The notes: generated from the letters alone by a model not told the origin. Numbered from the stretch's first letter, positions 49,101-58,705 are shown. The stretch is DNA of 64,000 bases from Omphiscola glabra (GCA_964017045.1 OZ024794.1:22797359-22861358), one strand, 5' to 3'. A program made the numbers and translations.

Positions 49101-52100
49101 GGCTAGAACTAGGGGGTAGACCTTGTTTAGTTTATTCCCTAACAACACATCGATAGCACTAGAACTAGAAGTTGTAGTCAATCGATCGTCACTATCATTG
49201 TCTATTTACTTATTTCACTCCTTTTTCAAATACATATTATCTAAATTATTTACATTATCATAAAACTACTCTAGTTTGTGTCCTTGAGAAAAGTAATTAT
49301 TGCATTTTCGCCACTTCTATACATCGTAAAACATTACTAAAACATAACAAAAACAATGCAACCATGGGTGTGGCCATTACTGTGACCTTTCCCAAGTCAC
49401 GTGATAAACCATGAACTCAGTATTTATAGCACATTTTACATACGGACTGCCGATCTATGGTAAGGTATGGGAGACCGATATATCGGTCTGGCGGGTTGTG
49501 GATTTTTAAGGCGCAGACCGATAAAGCGGGATCGAGGGTTCAAAGGGTTAAAGGAAATTTAACTTCTTTTCATCTTTTAGATTATTATTCAGAAACTTAA
49601 GATGTAAATAAGAAATACCTTTGCCAAAGCTTCCTCTCCATGTTGCCACATAAAAAGTGCCATCTTCTGTCTCTTCATAAGGACTGCCCATATCATGAGG
49701 TCATGAAAGGGATATGGAAATAGATCTTCAGCTTGTTTGGTGTCCATGAGTTGAGGGATTGAGTTAACCAAGGCAGCTAAAGACAAATTCTGTTTGCAAG
49801 GAAAAAAGAAAAGAGATCCAAAACTCAACAATAAAGTTACTGAAGTCAATCTGTTGTAAAGCTAAAATTATGTTTTATTTCATATGGGTAGAAACAGCAA
49901 TAACACAATTTAATCCTTTTTATATAATAACTCTTTAACTTTGAAATAACTCAGAGATTTTCTTCCCAACCTCACTTTACTTTGATTTCTTTCCCCCTCC
50001 CCCATAGCTCAATAACAAACCGCCATCATTACAAGCAAGCTGTGGTAACTATTGTTTGTTATAGAAATAAATAATATATCGAATAAAACTTTTTTTTTAA
50101 ATAAAGAAAGGAAGAATGAAAAAAAAAGCATTGTTAAATGGAATACCGTATGTTTGAAAGCATGATATCTTTGCCTAAATTTCTTTCGGCAATAGGCAGA
50201 CCTGAATCCACCTCCTATTAACAGCTCAAGCACTAGTCCTATATCTGGAAGTGTGTATCGGTAGTTTGAAGGAACATGCTGACAATGGAAAGTGTATTAA
50301 ACAGATTAGTAAATGTTAACAAACTCAAAGTGATGTGAAACCCTAGCTCAGTTTTACTGATAAATAAACAATTTATACTACCGGTACTTTGTCTTGATAG
50401 TGGACTTATGTTTGAAATCATTAAACATGTATAAAAAATAAGCTGAATTTAACCAAGGAGACTTGAGTCACCGTCAATGCTTTTAGAAATTCAAGGTCAT
50501 TAGACTCAAAATTCTTAAGTTAAAGAAAATGAAAAAAATAATAAATTACAAAACATAATTAAGTCTCCACATTAGGCTGACTACCATAATATAGGTTAAG
50601 GCTACTTTGGAAAAGGTCAAAGCAACACTTAAGTTTTCAGGCAGTGAAGGCCATCTTCTCTGGCTCTGTTACTTTCACTTCGTACAATTAATTGATATTT
50701 AGATATCAATTTTTTTTTCCTTCTAGTTTTTAGTGTATGTTTAGCATCAGGTATTAATTTTTTTTTAACTCGTGTTTTTTAAATTATTTTTATTAAAAAT
50801 TTAGTAAAATATAATGATGTTGTTAGAACTGACCTTTTTGACATCTCGCACAAGATACCTTAAGGAATTGGATGGACTTTGTCTCTGAATAGAAAGGGGT
50901 GAATTGAGACAGTTAAAGAAACTATATTACCTATATAATTTTTAACTTAAGGTAAAATTCAAGTGTATGTGTTATTGAATATGAAATGTTTTCATTTAAC
51001 TATATTTTGTAAATTGTGCTATATTTTAAAAATGGTATGGTCTTTGTACCAATGTTTTATCTAATGTACTCACAGAGTTGTAGAGGTCTTCCATCCGAGG
51101 TATAGTGAGGAAAGTGTGCATACTGACTCCATTCTCTAGTAGCAGCTTGACAAAATCAACTCTGTCATTGATGAGAGCATCCATCATAGCTACTTCCAAG
51201 GCACCTTCCTATTGTGTAAAAAAAATATATACATTTTTTAATTTGTAATTTTATATTTTTATGTTTTAAGAGACTGCAAGTTGTTAATTATATTTTAGGA
51301 GCATATAATATGTTCCTAAAATGACATATACGTTTTTCAACAGTCCAGCCCAATATCAAAACTTGTTTCAGACAGGTATTTCTATCTTTTTGTTAAAAAG
51401 ATAAAAAAAAATTACTGCTTCAAATTAAAATAAAGACTAAGGCCCTGGTAAATGTAATAATCTTGATTGTTTATAAAAGAAATAAATGATTGTTATGTGA
51501 TGACTTACTGGCCATTCTTGTCCATAAATGAAAATGTGGCTTCGGGCAATATCCACCCTGTCCCAGGTCAAGGCCAGATTCAGCTGATCTACAGGATTAG
51601 CAGTTGTTCCTGTAAAGTTATAAAAAGATAATTCTTCTTATTAATTGTCATAACTTTATTATTGGCAGTCTTTTCATGCAACAAAGTGCTTTAAATCAGT
51701 TCTAAATTAAATGTTAATGCAAACCTTTCAGTAGTGCTGTGAGTATGGCAAGATCTATGTCTTTAGAATCCTCTCTGTCCCCCATTCTGAACACTGTAAT
51801 CTGTGGTGAAGATACAAATTTGAGATATTATAAGTGATTTTAGGTCACACGCGAAGACCAGTAAGTAAATAGTCCAACTGAAGACTGGAAATCAAAACAT
51901 AGAACTTTATGGTAAAACATTTGCTTCTATTTTAAAAATACAAGGCTTTATTACCAATTCTTTCTTCTTGACACACAACATGAGCTCAATAAAGAGCTTC
52001 TCTGCCTGTTCTTGTGTGTACATGAATGTTCTCTGTATGGTAAGTATCAGCTGGTCTCTCAAGGGTTCAGCCATGGTACTATAGATATAGTTTAAAATAT

Positions 52101-55100
52101 TAAAACGATCTAGTGAGTCAAATTCATTCAAAAATTACTATTCTTATAATTTTGAAATGTACAATCTTTAAATTTTAAAAAATGATTTAAGCAGCCATCT
52201 ATATACATCAAAGCCAAATACCACTCACTAATCATGAGATCTCAAGTAAAAGTTGAAATTTTGCATGGTGATTCCTCTTATATGAAAAGCCTGCACTGAT
52301 AAGTTTTTTGTTTTAATTTAGCTTTAAGTGGCTTAAAAAGACCAAAGTCCAAAACATATAAAAGCTAAGGTTTGTTTCATCTGAGTGTTTTTGGTTTGAA
52401 TTTCGATGTCACTTTTAAGTGTTCTGCACACTGTTTTGAACATGCATCATTTTATTTTTGCAAATGATGTGCATCCAACAAGCATATTAATGTTCCTAAA
52501 CCATGTACCTAAGTTTAAAATCACCATAAGATGTGGATACTTTAATCTTTCAATAACGTTTGATCCTTTAATTGAATTTGACAAGATAATGATTGACAAA
52601 GAACTATGTTATTTAAACATTAGAATTTTGCAGTTTTAATAAAAAGTATTATCATTTTTAAAGGTGTTGATACTAAATCAACTGTTAATAAAGTATTAAA
52701 AACATGAATTAATTCCCACTAAAGTGAGGCCAGTTTAAGAGGGAATAATGTGCAACTATTTAGGTGGGTCAATATTAAATAGAAAGATCAGTGGCATTGG
52801 ACAACATAATTAATGGCTGATATTGTCATGGTCCCTAGAAAAATCAAGAGTTCTAAAAAAACCCAAGAGGGGTCGAAGTGGGAGGTGTGTGTGTATGTGA
52901 TGCTGTAACTGTGAAACTATAGAAATGAATTAATTCAGTACTCGTAGATATTCTAGAAAATTAAAACTGCAAAACTCAAATGCCTAACATTTTTGTTTAA
53001 TATTTAAAAGGACAGGGTGGGGGGAACAGCTTTAGGGTTTCTATCGAGTGATTTTTAGTGCAAACCATTAGATCTGAAAGTGATTTTTAATCACTGAATG
53101 ATGCGCAGTAACTTATCTGTTGCTTGTAAGAAAAGACAAAAAATGTGTGATTTCTGTGGCTTCTTCATGTAAAGCAGCAAATTTGTGGGACAGTAGAAAG
53201 ACGGTACACTCTTCCTTCAAATTTGCCTCTCCACTTGAATCACCCTGAGACTCATTTGTGCAACATTTTGAAACAATGTGCTATAACTCAAATACTTTGG
53301 GAATGCAAGTTGATTGTTTGGGATGAGTATCCATGGCTCACAATGTGGTAATCTGACAGAAATATTCAGGAAATCAGGAGTAGTAAATGCCTTATTGGTT
53401 GGATGAATATGCTTATTTGTCGGAGACTTCGGACAGACACTTCCCATCTTTCTTAGAGGAACGCATGCTGATGAAGTCAGAGCCTGTGTTAAGTCCTCCC
53501 ACCTATGGCCTAAAGTCCAAATCTGATCCTTGCATGTTAATATGAGGGTCCGTCTCAAAAGTGATTTAAAGGCACAGGAGTTCTCGAACTTCCTTCTCCA
53601 AATAGTACATTGGAATTAACAAGAAAATGGCAAGAAATACACTCATGGTAATCTCTGTGAAATCTAAGCAAGTCAGTTACCTGGTTACAAATATCTTAAT
53701 GCCAGACATGGTGCTGGCTACAAAGGACTTTGACCAAATAATCTGATAGTTTGACCTACAACTCATGACTATCAATATCAAAAACAAAACAATATTGTTT
53801 TTTACTTCTCAGCCCATCATACTGATTCATTTGTTGCATTTAAGATTTCCAAAAACCAAAGCCTTTATGTCATAAAATACTTGAACTTTTACTCAAAAAC
53901 CATTGCGAAGCAAAGTTGTTCGTCTAGTTTAAACATATGTTCATTAGCTCCCATGTTAACGGGGTAATTTTTTAAAAAAGTAATTGATATTGATAGTAAA
54001 TGCTGTCCATTGTCCAAACATTACAAAATACATCAAGGATGTAAGCATGCCACTAACCCATCATCATTAGTATATTTGTGTGTGAATGCCAGGAGATCCG
54101 CAGCTCTTCCACTGCCATCACATACAACAACAGGTACTGGTGGCGTGTCTGTCACATACTCCAACACTGAACGGATTGTGTTAGCCCCACCTTCAAGTAC
54201 AACACAGATCACAGGGACACTATGACCTCTAAAGCCATTCCCTAAATTAAGCACAAGACATTTCAGTTAGGAAAGAAACTGCACAAAATTATGATTTTTT
54301 AAAAAGAAATAACTAAAAATCCCTTATCATATGTGATAAATTTATGCTACAAGTACATCTGATTTGAAATCATGTACATTTTATTTGCATTGAAGAAATA
54401 TAAACATAACCAACAGATTAGAGGCTTCAATATTATTTTCTAAGTTATTTTATTATCTAATTTATTTCATTAAATAGAAATATGAATATTCCCTTCTGCT
54501 TGTAACACATCTCTAAACATGAATGAATAAATAAAGTATACCTATTCGAATTTTCTGCTGGGCTATGTATTTCTCAAATTTTTTCCTGAATAAGATTTCA
54601 CCACCATATTTTCCCACAGTGCCATTGTCAACCAGTACAAAGTATGAATGATTGCTGTTAAGAACGGAAGTATTGCTTTTGGTTGATAACACACAATGGT
54701 AGGGGACTACAATCTGAAACAAGAAAATATAGCTCCAAAAATTGTGCATTGTGGCAGCATAGTTAAGAAATATTTGACACTAACCAGAACAAAAGTTATA
54801 AATATATTTTTGAACACCAATGATCTCAGGATTAAAAATGAATTATTATAGAATATCTTGACAAAATTTATGATATGTAATAATATTTGAACCAGTGATA
54901 CTTTTTTTATTTAATCAAGTAGAAATTACATAGGAAAATTACACTAGACATATAGTATTGTAATGTGGCCAAATGTGTTAAAAGTAAATAAATAGTATGC
55001 AAAACTTCAACTTCTTAAGTCTGTCTTAAGCTATAATTAACAACAAACAGTTTATTAGATACATGTTCTTAATGTGACTTATGTATGTAGCAAAAGGTTG

Positions 55101-57813
55101 CAAAACATATATATATAGTTAATGTGATAATGTGACTTCCAAATTAAAAGCATCTTAATTATGTAGATAACCAAAACTTACATCGGTTCCCATCAAACTC
55201 TCCTTGTTTTCAACAATCCCCCATGGGGTGATACCAATAGCAACCACTTTGTTTCTTGTTTTGGTTGTTCTGTCACTGATTGCATCTCCAACATGTTTTG
55301 TAACACCTACAAATAAAAAAAAATATTTTACTTAATGAATTTTCCCTCAGGAAATTTGTGCTCTATTAAAAATCTATTGCTGCTTTTAAATTATTGAATT
55401 GAACAAAACTTAAAAAAAGAAACCATAATAATGCATTATGATTATGATCAACTTAAAATGAGTGTTCAAGAATGTATATAATTGACGTGATAACCCCAAA
55501 TGCATACCAGTATTTGTTCCATTAGTAACTATCCAGGCTCCTGTAGTCCTTGCTGCCTTTAGTAATCCTTTTCTAAAGACCCTCTTGAGCTTTGGTTGGA
55601 GGTCAAAGTTCAAGATCCCTCCATGGACAGTGATCAACAATTTGGGTAGATCTAATCCCCAATGCTAATTTAAATGAACATATTTTTATGTTTTGGTGGA
55701 AAACAAAACATTTGAAACAGAGATACCTTTAGGTGGTTCATTGATAGTCTTCAATGGAAATAGAATGTGAAAAAAACAAGACTATTTTTAGCATCCTTGA
55801 ACTAAATTTTCACATTCATGGCTTCATATACTTCACCTATCAGTCTAACACTTGTAAGGCTTCACCAGACTTACAATATCAATCCACGATGTAATGCCAT
55901 CATTTTTAAATTCCTTATTTTTATTTTAATGTAATTAAAATCCAAATCTGTCCTCAGAACAAGTATAAAACAAAAAAATGTAAAAAAAAATCTTTAAAAT
56001 ATTGTCTTATATAAACATTTAACCAATAACTTTCACAGTGCTGGTTCTTATGTGTTTTTCATGTTTAAAAACTTAGGACAATTATTTACTTTTAACAGAA
56101 GAGTCAACACATTTTCCTGTCGCGTGTCCAGGCTACTGAGCCGGATATATTGAGCTTTGCTTGGATGAGGACCTCCTTGAAATTCAATTGTCCCATAAGC
56201 GTCAGTGTTTTTTTGCTCTGTGTGTCTAAAAGGATGCCATTTTTCATTGATGCCAGGATCCACCCTAGCAGCCCCATTAACAATGTGCCAGTGTTCATTG
56301 CGTCCACAAGCACACCTGCAAGAAACAATGTTAAAATATTTAGCATTAATAAATAGCAAGTTAACCCTATTCTTAGTGTTAGCTTTCATGTACTAACTAA
56401 AAAGCAACTAATTATTTACTGCTCACAGTCACAGCTCTTTACCCAGATGTTCAAACTATTTAACTATCAACAATAAGAAGAAGTTTTAAATTTGTGTATC
56501 TGAGTCTTTTAGTGAAATGTTTTGTGTTTTTAAATTGCAATACTTTACCTGGTAGGGTCACGGACAGATGGAATAAATTTAACACATTCACGTTTCTGGA
56601 AAGTTTTCTCAACCCAAGTTCTCTGGCTCTAGGAAGTTTTTAAATTAGATAAATTAGACAGTGAAGAAAATTTTAAACAGGCAGAGAGAGTTAGCGGTAA
56701 GAATAATGAGAAAATTTAGACTTCAACTGGCCACATGTATCATAAAAAGATGAAACATTTGATGAAAAAGTGATCTTTTAAAAAGTTTTATTAAAATAAA
56801 TTTTAAAAACTACTGATGTCATCAAGAGGCTTATCCCATAAATGATGTCAGGCAAGAAGTACAGCAATCCAGTTCATTTTAATTTTATATTATATTCAAA
56901 AGACTTTGGAAGTAATGGCATTAGGAAAGCAATTTGGATCAAAATATTTAGATTTTAAATTTCAGCATAGAAATAAATGGCAACATCAAAAATAAATCTT
57001 ATCACCCCTCACAAGACCTCCAAAACTAAGAGGTGACTTGCACATTTATAACAAAGCAAGTAATTGGTTAAGGATTGTAAGAAGCAAACATATACCTTAA
57101 ATTGTTTTTTTTTAAATTACATCATATTAAAGTAGTGAATTTTAACAAGCATTATTATGGCCATGGTTCTTGTGTGAGAACAACAAAAATTACTCACATG
57201 AAACCTGATCCACAAAATTAATAAAATAACAAATATAATATCATGCAGTGAGGAAACAAAATAACCAAAGAATTTGTATACAGGAAAGAACACCTTGTTA
57301 AATGCAGCATGCTAATTGTTATAGAAAAAAAAACTTAACAGAAATTAAAAGCAGCAGTTCATTCTTTCACTTGAAATATAGAATTTTTATCTCAAGATAA
57401 TACAAGTCATCAGAAAAAAAAGTTAACATGTCAACAAAACCTTTATTTTTACAGAGAATCATCTCAGCCCACAAATACATAATTATGCCTTTTATGTTTA
57501 GCCTTAGTTGATAGCTGGACTCATGTGTGGTGCTTTAGAAATCAACACTAAATACAATCTCCCAGTTGGTCATGATTTTTAAGAAACCACACATTGACAA
57601 GTAGAAGAACAAAGCTACGAATTAGTTGAAAATAACAGAAGAAAACAATACACCAAGATTGTTCTGTTAGTAACATCATCCCCTAAATAACCATCTGCTT
57701 ACCTCCCCAATGGACCTGTGACGAAATATCGACTTGGGCAAGTGGGTGAAATCTTCCAACCAAGAACTACTTCTAGAGCGAAGATCTTCCTCATGAAAAT
57801 TCAACTTTGACAT
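37100..57813 (-). CDS. TRPM-family cation channel (TRPM1/3/6/7-like), 29 coding exons, 1662 aa
   Basis: Joining 29 GT-AG bounded exons in consistent phase gives 4989 nt from the ATG at 57813 to the TGA at 37100-37102. Residues about 40-350 form the TRPM N-terminal region, including the SLOG-like nucleotide-fold stretch ([40 protein letters not shown]). Residues about 350-780 are the TRPM helical repeats. S1-S4 lie at about 846-962, S5 at 979-1000, the pore helix and filter Tyr1030-Gly1031-Glu1032 follow, then S6 up to 1084. Cys1041 and Cys1053 flank an outer loop with an Asn-Cys-Thr sequon. The TRP box WMFQRY is at 1099-1104 and a coiled coil at about 1193-1240. A glutamate filter is typical of the divalent-permeable TRPM1/3/6/7 group, whereas TRPM2/4/5 have glutamine. 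No alpha-kinase domain follows; the tail is acidic and Ser-rich and ends STHV. By family it is a tetrameric membrane channel; the physiological role is unknown. A short exon could be missing near S1. Confidence 0.93.
37171..37207. repeat. GA and poly-G simple repeat
   Basis: A short GAGAGA run is followed by a run of about 20 G interrupted by single T, in the last TRPM intron just upstream of the terminal exon. Confidence 0.85.
37377..37707. mobile_element. hAT MITE in the last TRPM intron
   Basis: A 331-bp element with ends CAGGGGTGGGCAAAC and GTTTGCCCACCCCTG (perfect inverse) and perfect 8-bp duplications ATCTAAGG (37369-37376 and 37708-37715). It shares ends and interior with 61729-61985 in inverted orientation. 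Confidence 0.92.
37822..38116 (-). CDS. TRPM exon 28 (acidic tail)
   Basis: Residues 1555-1653, strongly acidic (for example [20 protein letters not shown]). Acceptor ATGACAG, donor G|GTAAAT in phase 1. Confidence 0.87.
38516..39287 (-). CDS. TRPM exon 27 (long disordered tail)
   Basis: Residues 1297-1554, 772 nt, the largest exon. Acidic, Ser/Thr/Pro-rich, no recognised domain. Acceptor TTTTCAG, donor CAG|GTCAGT, phase 0. No alpha-kinase motifs are visible. Confidence 0.88.
39513..39643 (-). CDS. TRPM exon 26
   Basis: Residues 1254-1297, with a basic patch SRRKRQ at 1265-1270 in a Ser/Thr/Glu-rich disordered tail. Acceptor TTTCAG, donor GA|GTCAGT in phase 2, which matches the next exon. 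Reading through the donor would stop after eight more codons, giving a possible shorter isoform. Confidence 0.82.
39704..39856. mobile_element. MITE with 6-bp target duplication, copy 2
   Basis: A 153-bp copy of the element at 4137-4291 in the same orientation, ends CAGACC...GGTCTG, flanked by ATAAAT on both sides. It sits in the TRPM intron between exons 26 and 25. Confidence 0.72.
39964..40144 (-). CDS. TRPM exon 25 (coiled coil)
   Basis: Residues 1193-1253, [20 protein letters not shown] and onward, the C-terminal coiled coil that mediates tetramer assembly in TRPM channels. Acceptor TCTCAG, donor CCT|GTAAGT, phase 0. Confidence 0.95.
40380..40512 (-). CDS. TRPM exon 24
   Basis: Residues 1149-1193, with [20 protein letters not shown], matching the post-TRP helix of TRPM1/3. 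Acceptor TTATAG, donor AG|GTACAC in phase 2. Confidence 0.94.
41088..41278 (-). CDS. TRPM exon 23 (TRP domain)
   Basis: Residues 1085-1149, with the TRP box [11 protein letters not shown] and then [20 protein letters not shown]. Acceptor TTTCAG, donor A|GTATGT in phase 1. Confidence 0.96.
41690..41815. repeat. Degenerate tandem repeat, about 13-26 bp
   Basis: Imperfect copies of GTGGGGAATTTTC-like units in a TRPM intron. Confidence 0.6.
41998..42133 (-). CDS. TRPM exon 22 (outer pore loop, S6)
   Basis: Residues 1040-1085: an outer loop with Cys1041 and Cys1053 (the TRPM pore-loop cystine pair), an N-C-T sequon at Asn1052, then S6 [16 protein letters not shown]. Acceptor TTTTAG, donor AA|GTGAGT in phase 2. 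Confidence 0.95.
42490..42800. mobile_element. Penelope-like terminal fragment in a TRPM intron
   Basis: The left part (TTAGACACAAACAATTTGTG TAAATAAAAT) is the inverse of the right part (ATTGACACAAATTACTTGTT TCTAAT), and both match the 3' region at 31100-31290. The inverted arrangement of termini is known for Penelope-like elements. A TGATGA-AGAC-GAAATGTTT motif at about 42706-42726 is an eroded hammerhead-like core. Confidence 0.65.
43288..43471 (-). CDS. TRPM exon 21 (S5, pore helix, filter)
   Basis: Residues 979-1040: S5 then [17 protein letters not shown]. The filter is Tyr1030-Gly1031-Glu1032, with acidic Glu1036, Glu1037 and Asp1039 behind it. Acceptor CCCTAG, donor C|GTAAGT in phase 1. 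Confidence 0.96.
44058..44306 (-). CDS. TRPM exon 20 (S3-S4, S4-S5 linker)
   Basis: Residues 896-978, including [20 protein letters not shown] (S3), [20 protein letters not shown] (S4) and [14 protein letters not shown]. Acceptor TTTCAG, donor CTG|GTGAGT, phase 0. Confidence 0.96.
44465..44495 (-). mobile_element. Short LINE 3'-tail remnant in a TRPM intron
   Basis: GCTACAGCCCATGTAGAGCT TTGGC matches the 3' end of the LINE at 16462-16789. Confidence 0.4.
44610..44738 (-). CDS. TRPM exon 19 (S1-S2)
   Basis: Residues 853-895, [20 protein letters not shown], then [21 protein letters not shown]1 end, loop and S2. Acceptor TTTGCAG, donor CAG|GTAAGT, phase 0. Two transposons lie in the preceding intron. 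Confidence 0.93.
44938..45742 (+). mobile_element. hAT transposon relic in a TRPM intron
   Basis: An 805-bp element with ends TAGTGATGGGAC and the exact inverse GTCCCATCACTA, flanked by perfect TTCAAAAT duplications (44930-44937 and 45743-45750). Subterminal GAATCGTATCGG motifs repeat at both ends. It carries a C-terminal transposase fragment and is internally deleted. Confidence 0.93.
45134..45385 (+). pseudogene. hAT transposase dimerisation domain fragment
   Basis: Open to its own [45 protein letters not shown], then [20 protein letters not shown]. This is the complete hATC pattern (WW, P-L-L-A, ERIFS-GG, R-L, LHYNL). The catalytic region is deleted, so this cannot be an active transposase. 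Confidence 0.93.
45874..46689. mobile_element. Tigger/pogo-like element in a TRPM intron
   Basis: An 816-bp element with ends CAGTGGAGCCTTGGATACC and the inverse of CAGTGGAACCCCGGTTATC, flanked by TA on both sides. CAGTGGAACC(C/T)CGGTTA-type termini and TA duplication fit pogo/Tigger. Only scattered coding remnants are left inside. Confidence 0.75.
46850..47071 (-). CDS. TRPM exon 18 (pre-S1 linker and S1 start)
   Basis: Residues 779-852: a Ser/Pro/Lys-rich cytosolic linker ([20 protein letters not shown]) then [11 protein letters not shown], the start of S1. Acceptor TTTCAG, donor TTT|GTAAGT, phase 0. Compared with TRPM3, about three or four S1 residues are missing at the junction with the next exon. 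Confidence 0.9.
47083..47390. repeat. Minisatellite, 58-bp unit, about five copies, in a TRPM intron
   Basis: Copies of ATTCTATTTTATCACAAATG TATCACAATCACATTAGATG and TAGAACAGC. A further three copies of a 19-bp unit (AACTCTTTTGTGTTAGGAA) follow at about 47425-47485. Confidence 0.93.
47584..47745 (-). CDS. TRPM exon 17
   Basis: Residues 725-778, [20 protein letters not shown] then an acidic linker. VIMGIL-PP is the conserved pre-S1 helix. Acceptor CACTAG, donor CAG|GTCAGT, phase 0. Confidence 0.93.
47915..48143 (-). CDS. TRPM exon 16
   Basis: Residues 648-724, with [30 protein letters not shown] and [20 protein letters not shown]. Acceptor AACTAG, donor AAA|GTATTT, phase 0. Confidence 0.95.
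48563..48660 (-). CDS. TRPM exon 15
   Basis: Residues 616-648, [20 protein letters not shown] and onward. Acceptor TGCAG, donor CA|GTATGT in phase 2. A piggyBac-type element sits in the preceding intron. Confidence 0.92.
48840..49547. mobile_element. piggyBac-type non-autonomous element in a TRPM intron
   Basis: A 708-bp element with ends CCCTTTGAACCC and the inverse GGGTTCAAAGGG, inserted between TTAA sites (48836-48839 and 49548-49551). The TTAA duplication with CCC-starting termini is the piggyBac signature. No transposase frame remains. Confidence 0.88.
49619..49789 (-). CDS. TRPM exon 14
   Basis: Residues 559-615, with [20 protein letters not shown], a TRPM signature, then [10 protein letters not shown]. 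Acceptor AAACAG, donor AAG|GTATTT, phase 0. Confidence 0.95.
50147..50278 (-). CDS. TRPM exon 13
   Basis: Residues 515-558, with [20 protein letters not shown], typical of TRPM. Acceptor TGTCAG, donor ACG|GTATTC, phase 0. The Lys-rich linker found here in vertebrate TRPM3 is largely absent. Confidence 0.92.
50834..50884 (-). CDS. TRPM exon 12 (51 nt)
   Basis: Residues 498-514, [17 protein letters not shown]. Short exon of 17 codons, phase 0 at both ends, acceptor ATTCAG and donor AAG|GTCAGT. Confidence 0.88.
51074..51208 (-). CDS. TRPM exon 11
   Basis: Residues 453-497, with [20 protein letters not shown] and [12 protein letters not shown]. Acceptor CAATAG, donor TCT|GTGAGT in phase 0. Confidence 0.95.
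51509..51609 (-). CDS. TRPM exon 10
   Basis: Residues 419-452, with [20 protein letters not shown] then EWP, an invariant-like TRPM stretch. Acceptor TTACAG, donor CCA|GTAAGT in phase 0. Confidence 0.95.
51725..51800 (-). CDS. TRPM exon 9
   Basis: Residues 394-419, [20 protein letters not shown] then TALLK, a conserved TRPM block. Acceptor ACCACAG, donor G|GTTTGC in phase 1. Confidence 0.93.
51955..52078 (-). CDS. TRPM exon 8
   Basis: Residues 352-393, with [14 protein letters not shown] and [14 protein letters not shown], matching the TRPM helical region. Acceptor CTATAG, donor TTG|GTAATA in phase 0. Confidence 0.93.
53149..53640 (+). pseudogene. Helitron PIF1-like helicase relic in a TRPM intron
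   Basis: In successive frames: [20 protein letters not shown] (the VASSGIAA-like strand), [29 protein letters not shown] (Walker B-like Asp-Glu), [20 protein letters not shown] (the GDF-QTLPV block), [13 protein letters not shown] and [15 protein letters not shown]. This is the order of the PIF1-like helicase of Helitrons. At least three frameshifts and several stops show it is dead. It is antisense to the TRPM transcript. Confidence 0.92.
54058..54241 (-). CDS. TRPM exon 7 (SLOG-like domain end)
   Basis: Residues 291-352, with [15 protein letters not shown] and [20 protein letters not shown], the strongest TRPM N-terminal signature. Acceptor TTTAG, donor GG|GTTAGT in phase 2. The next intron carries a Helitron helicase relic on the opposite strand. 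Confidence 0.95.
54542..54713 (-). CDS. TRPM exon 6 (SLOG-like domain)
   Basis: Residues 234-291, with [19 protein letters not shown] followed by FRKKFEKYI, conserved in TRPM channels. Acceptor TTTCAG, donor G|GTATAC in phase 1. Confidence 0.94.
55182..55306 (-). CDS. TRPM exon 5 (SLOG-like domain)
   Basis: Residues 192-233, with [19 protein letters not shown], a conserved TRPM signature. Acceptor TTTGTAG, donor GAT|GTAAGT in phase 0. Confidence 0.94.
55508..55664 (-). CDS. TRPM exon 4 (SLOG-like domain)
   Basis: Residues 140-192, including [11 protein letters not shown] and [12 protein letters not shown], the beta-strand and glycine-loop motifs of the TRPM SLOG-like domain. Acceptor ATTAG, donor G|GTATGC in phase 1. 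Confidence 0.94.
56090..56315 (-). CDS. TRPM exon 3 (RCxCG block)
   Basis: Residues 64-139. Opens with R-C-A-C-G, a TRPM hallmark, then a loop with HWHIVNG. Acceptor TTGCAG, donor AAA|GTAAAT in phase 0. Confidence 0.92.
56549..56628 (-). CDS. TRPM exon 2
   Basis: Residues 38-64, [20 protein letters not shown] and onward, the start of the conserved TRPM N-terminal homology. The acceptor is TCCTAG and the donor AG|GTAAAG in phase 2. Confidence 0.88.
57703..57813 (-). CDS. TRPM exon 1 (first coding exon)
   Basis: Residues 1-37, beginning [10 protein letters not shown]. The ATG follows a TTGGGA context and the exon ends at a GAG|GTAAGC donor in phase 0. The Arg/Ser-rich leader precedes the conserved TRPM N-terminal block. 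An upstream non-coding exon cannot be excluded. Confidence 0.8.
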
Positions 57814-58550
57814 TCCCAATTATTTTTGGTCATAAAATCCCAAATAATATGTGCTGCCATTATCCGTACACACCCTTATTTATGAGCTACAACTCAAAAT
57901 CAGACTAAGCAGGACCTAAATCACTTGAAGTATATCGAAGTACTAATAAAGGGAAATAATTATTTAAAATTATCCATGGCTATATAAATAAGTAATCAAA
58001 TAAAGTAAAGTTGAATTGTTTACGTACACGATAATGCCTAAACTATTATGTAAAGGCCACTTGCTTGTAGCACAGTAACATGTGTGCGAAAGGCTGCTAG
58101 TAAGTAGTAAGTTATCAGTTTGCTGTAATGAACACATTAATACACAATTACGTCTTAGGAATTCGCTCTATTATGGTGGTCTATCACGTCAAAATCCAAT
58201 CTTAGTTGTCAGAAAAATGTCCGTTTTTAATTGTATGCCTGGAGTAGTTTCACTTAAGGTTATATTTGACACATAGCTAACCTTGCCCTACCTATTACGT
58301 CAGGCACGTCCCTTGGTGCCCTCGTAGCGTAAACGACGTAAACATATGATATAATTTATGCAATAGCCGAGACACAACACTTTGGTAAACTGTGCAGTCT
58401 AAACGTGTTCGGCCAAAGGTGTCTTTGGAATAATTTATAGCTCGCTGTGTTCCTCTTTATTCAAAGTAAATATACGCAAAAGTTCACTTGTGACTTGTGG
58501 AAATGGCGCACAGGGGAGAAAGAACTACACAGCGCCTAAGCATTGAGCCA
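57814..58550. other. Upstream flank of TRPM, no gene seen
   Basis: Likely 5' UTR or promoter of TRPM directly before the ATG. No TATA motif at a convincing distance was recognised. Confidence 0.35.
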
Positions 58551-58691
58551 GAACAGCAGTTTCATTCATATAGATCAGTAACTGGGACCAGTATGAACCA
58601 GAAAATCAGTTTCATTCATATAGATCAGAAAGTGGGACCAGTATGAACAAGAACAGAAGTTTCATTCATATAGATCAGAAAGTGGGACCAC
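58551..58691. repeat. Minisatellite, 50-bp unit, about 2.8 copies
   Basis: Units beginning TTCATTCATATAGATCAG at 58561, 58611 and 58661, about 750 bp upstream of the TRPM start. Confidence 0.9.
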
Positions 58692-58705
58692 TATCATCGT
58701 GTGTG

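Noticed and set aside
53217..53558. 113-codon minus-strand frame
   Set aside because: It is the shadow of the plus-strand Helitron helicase relic.
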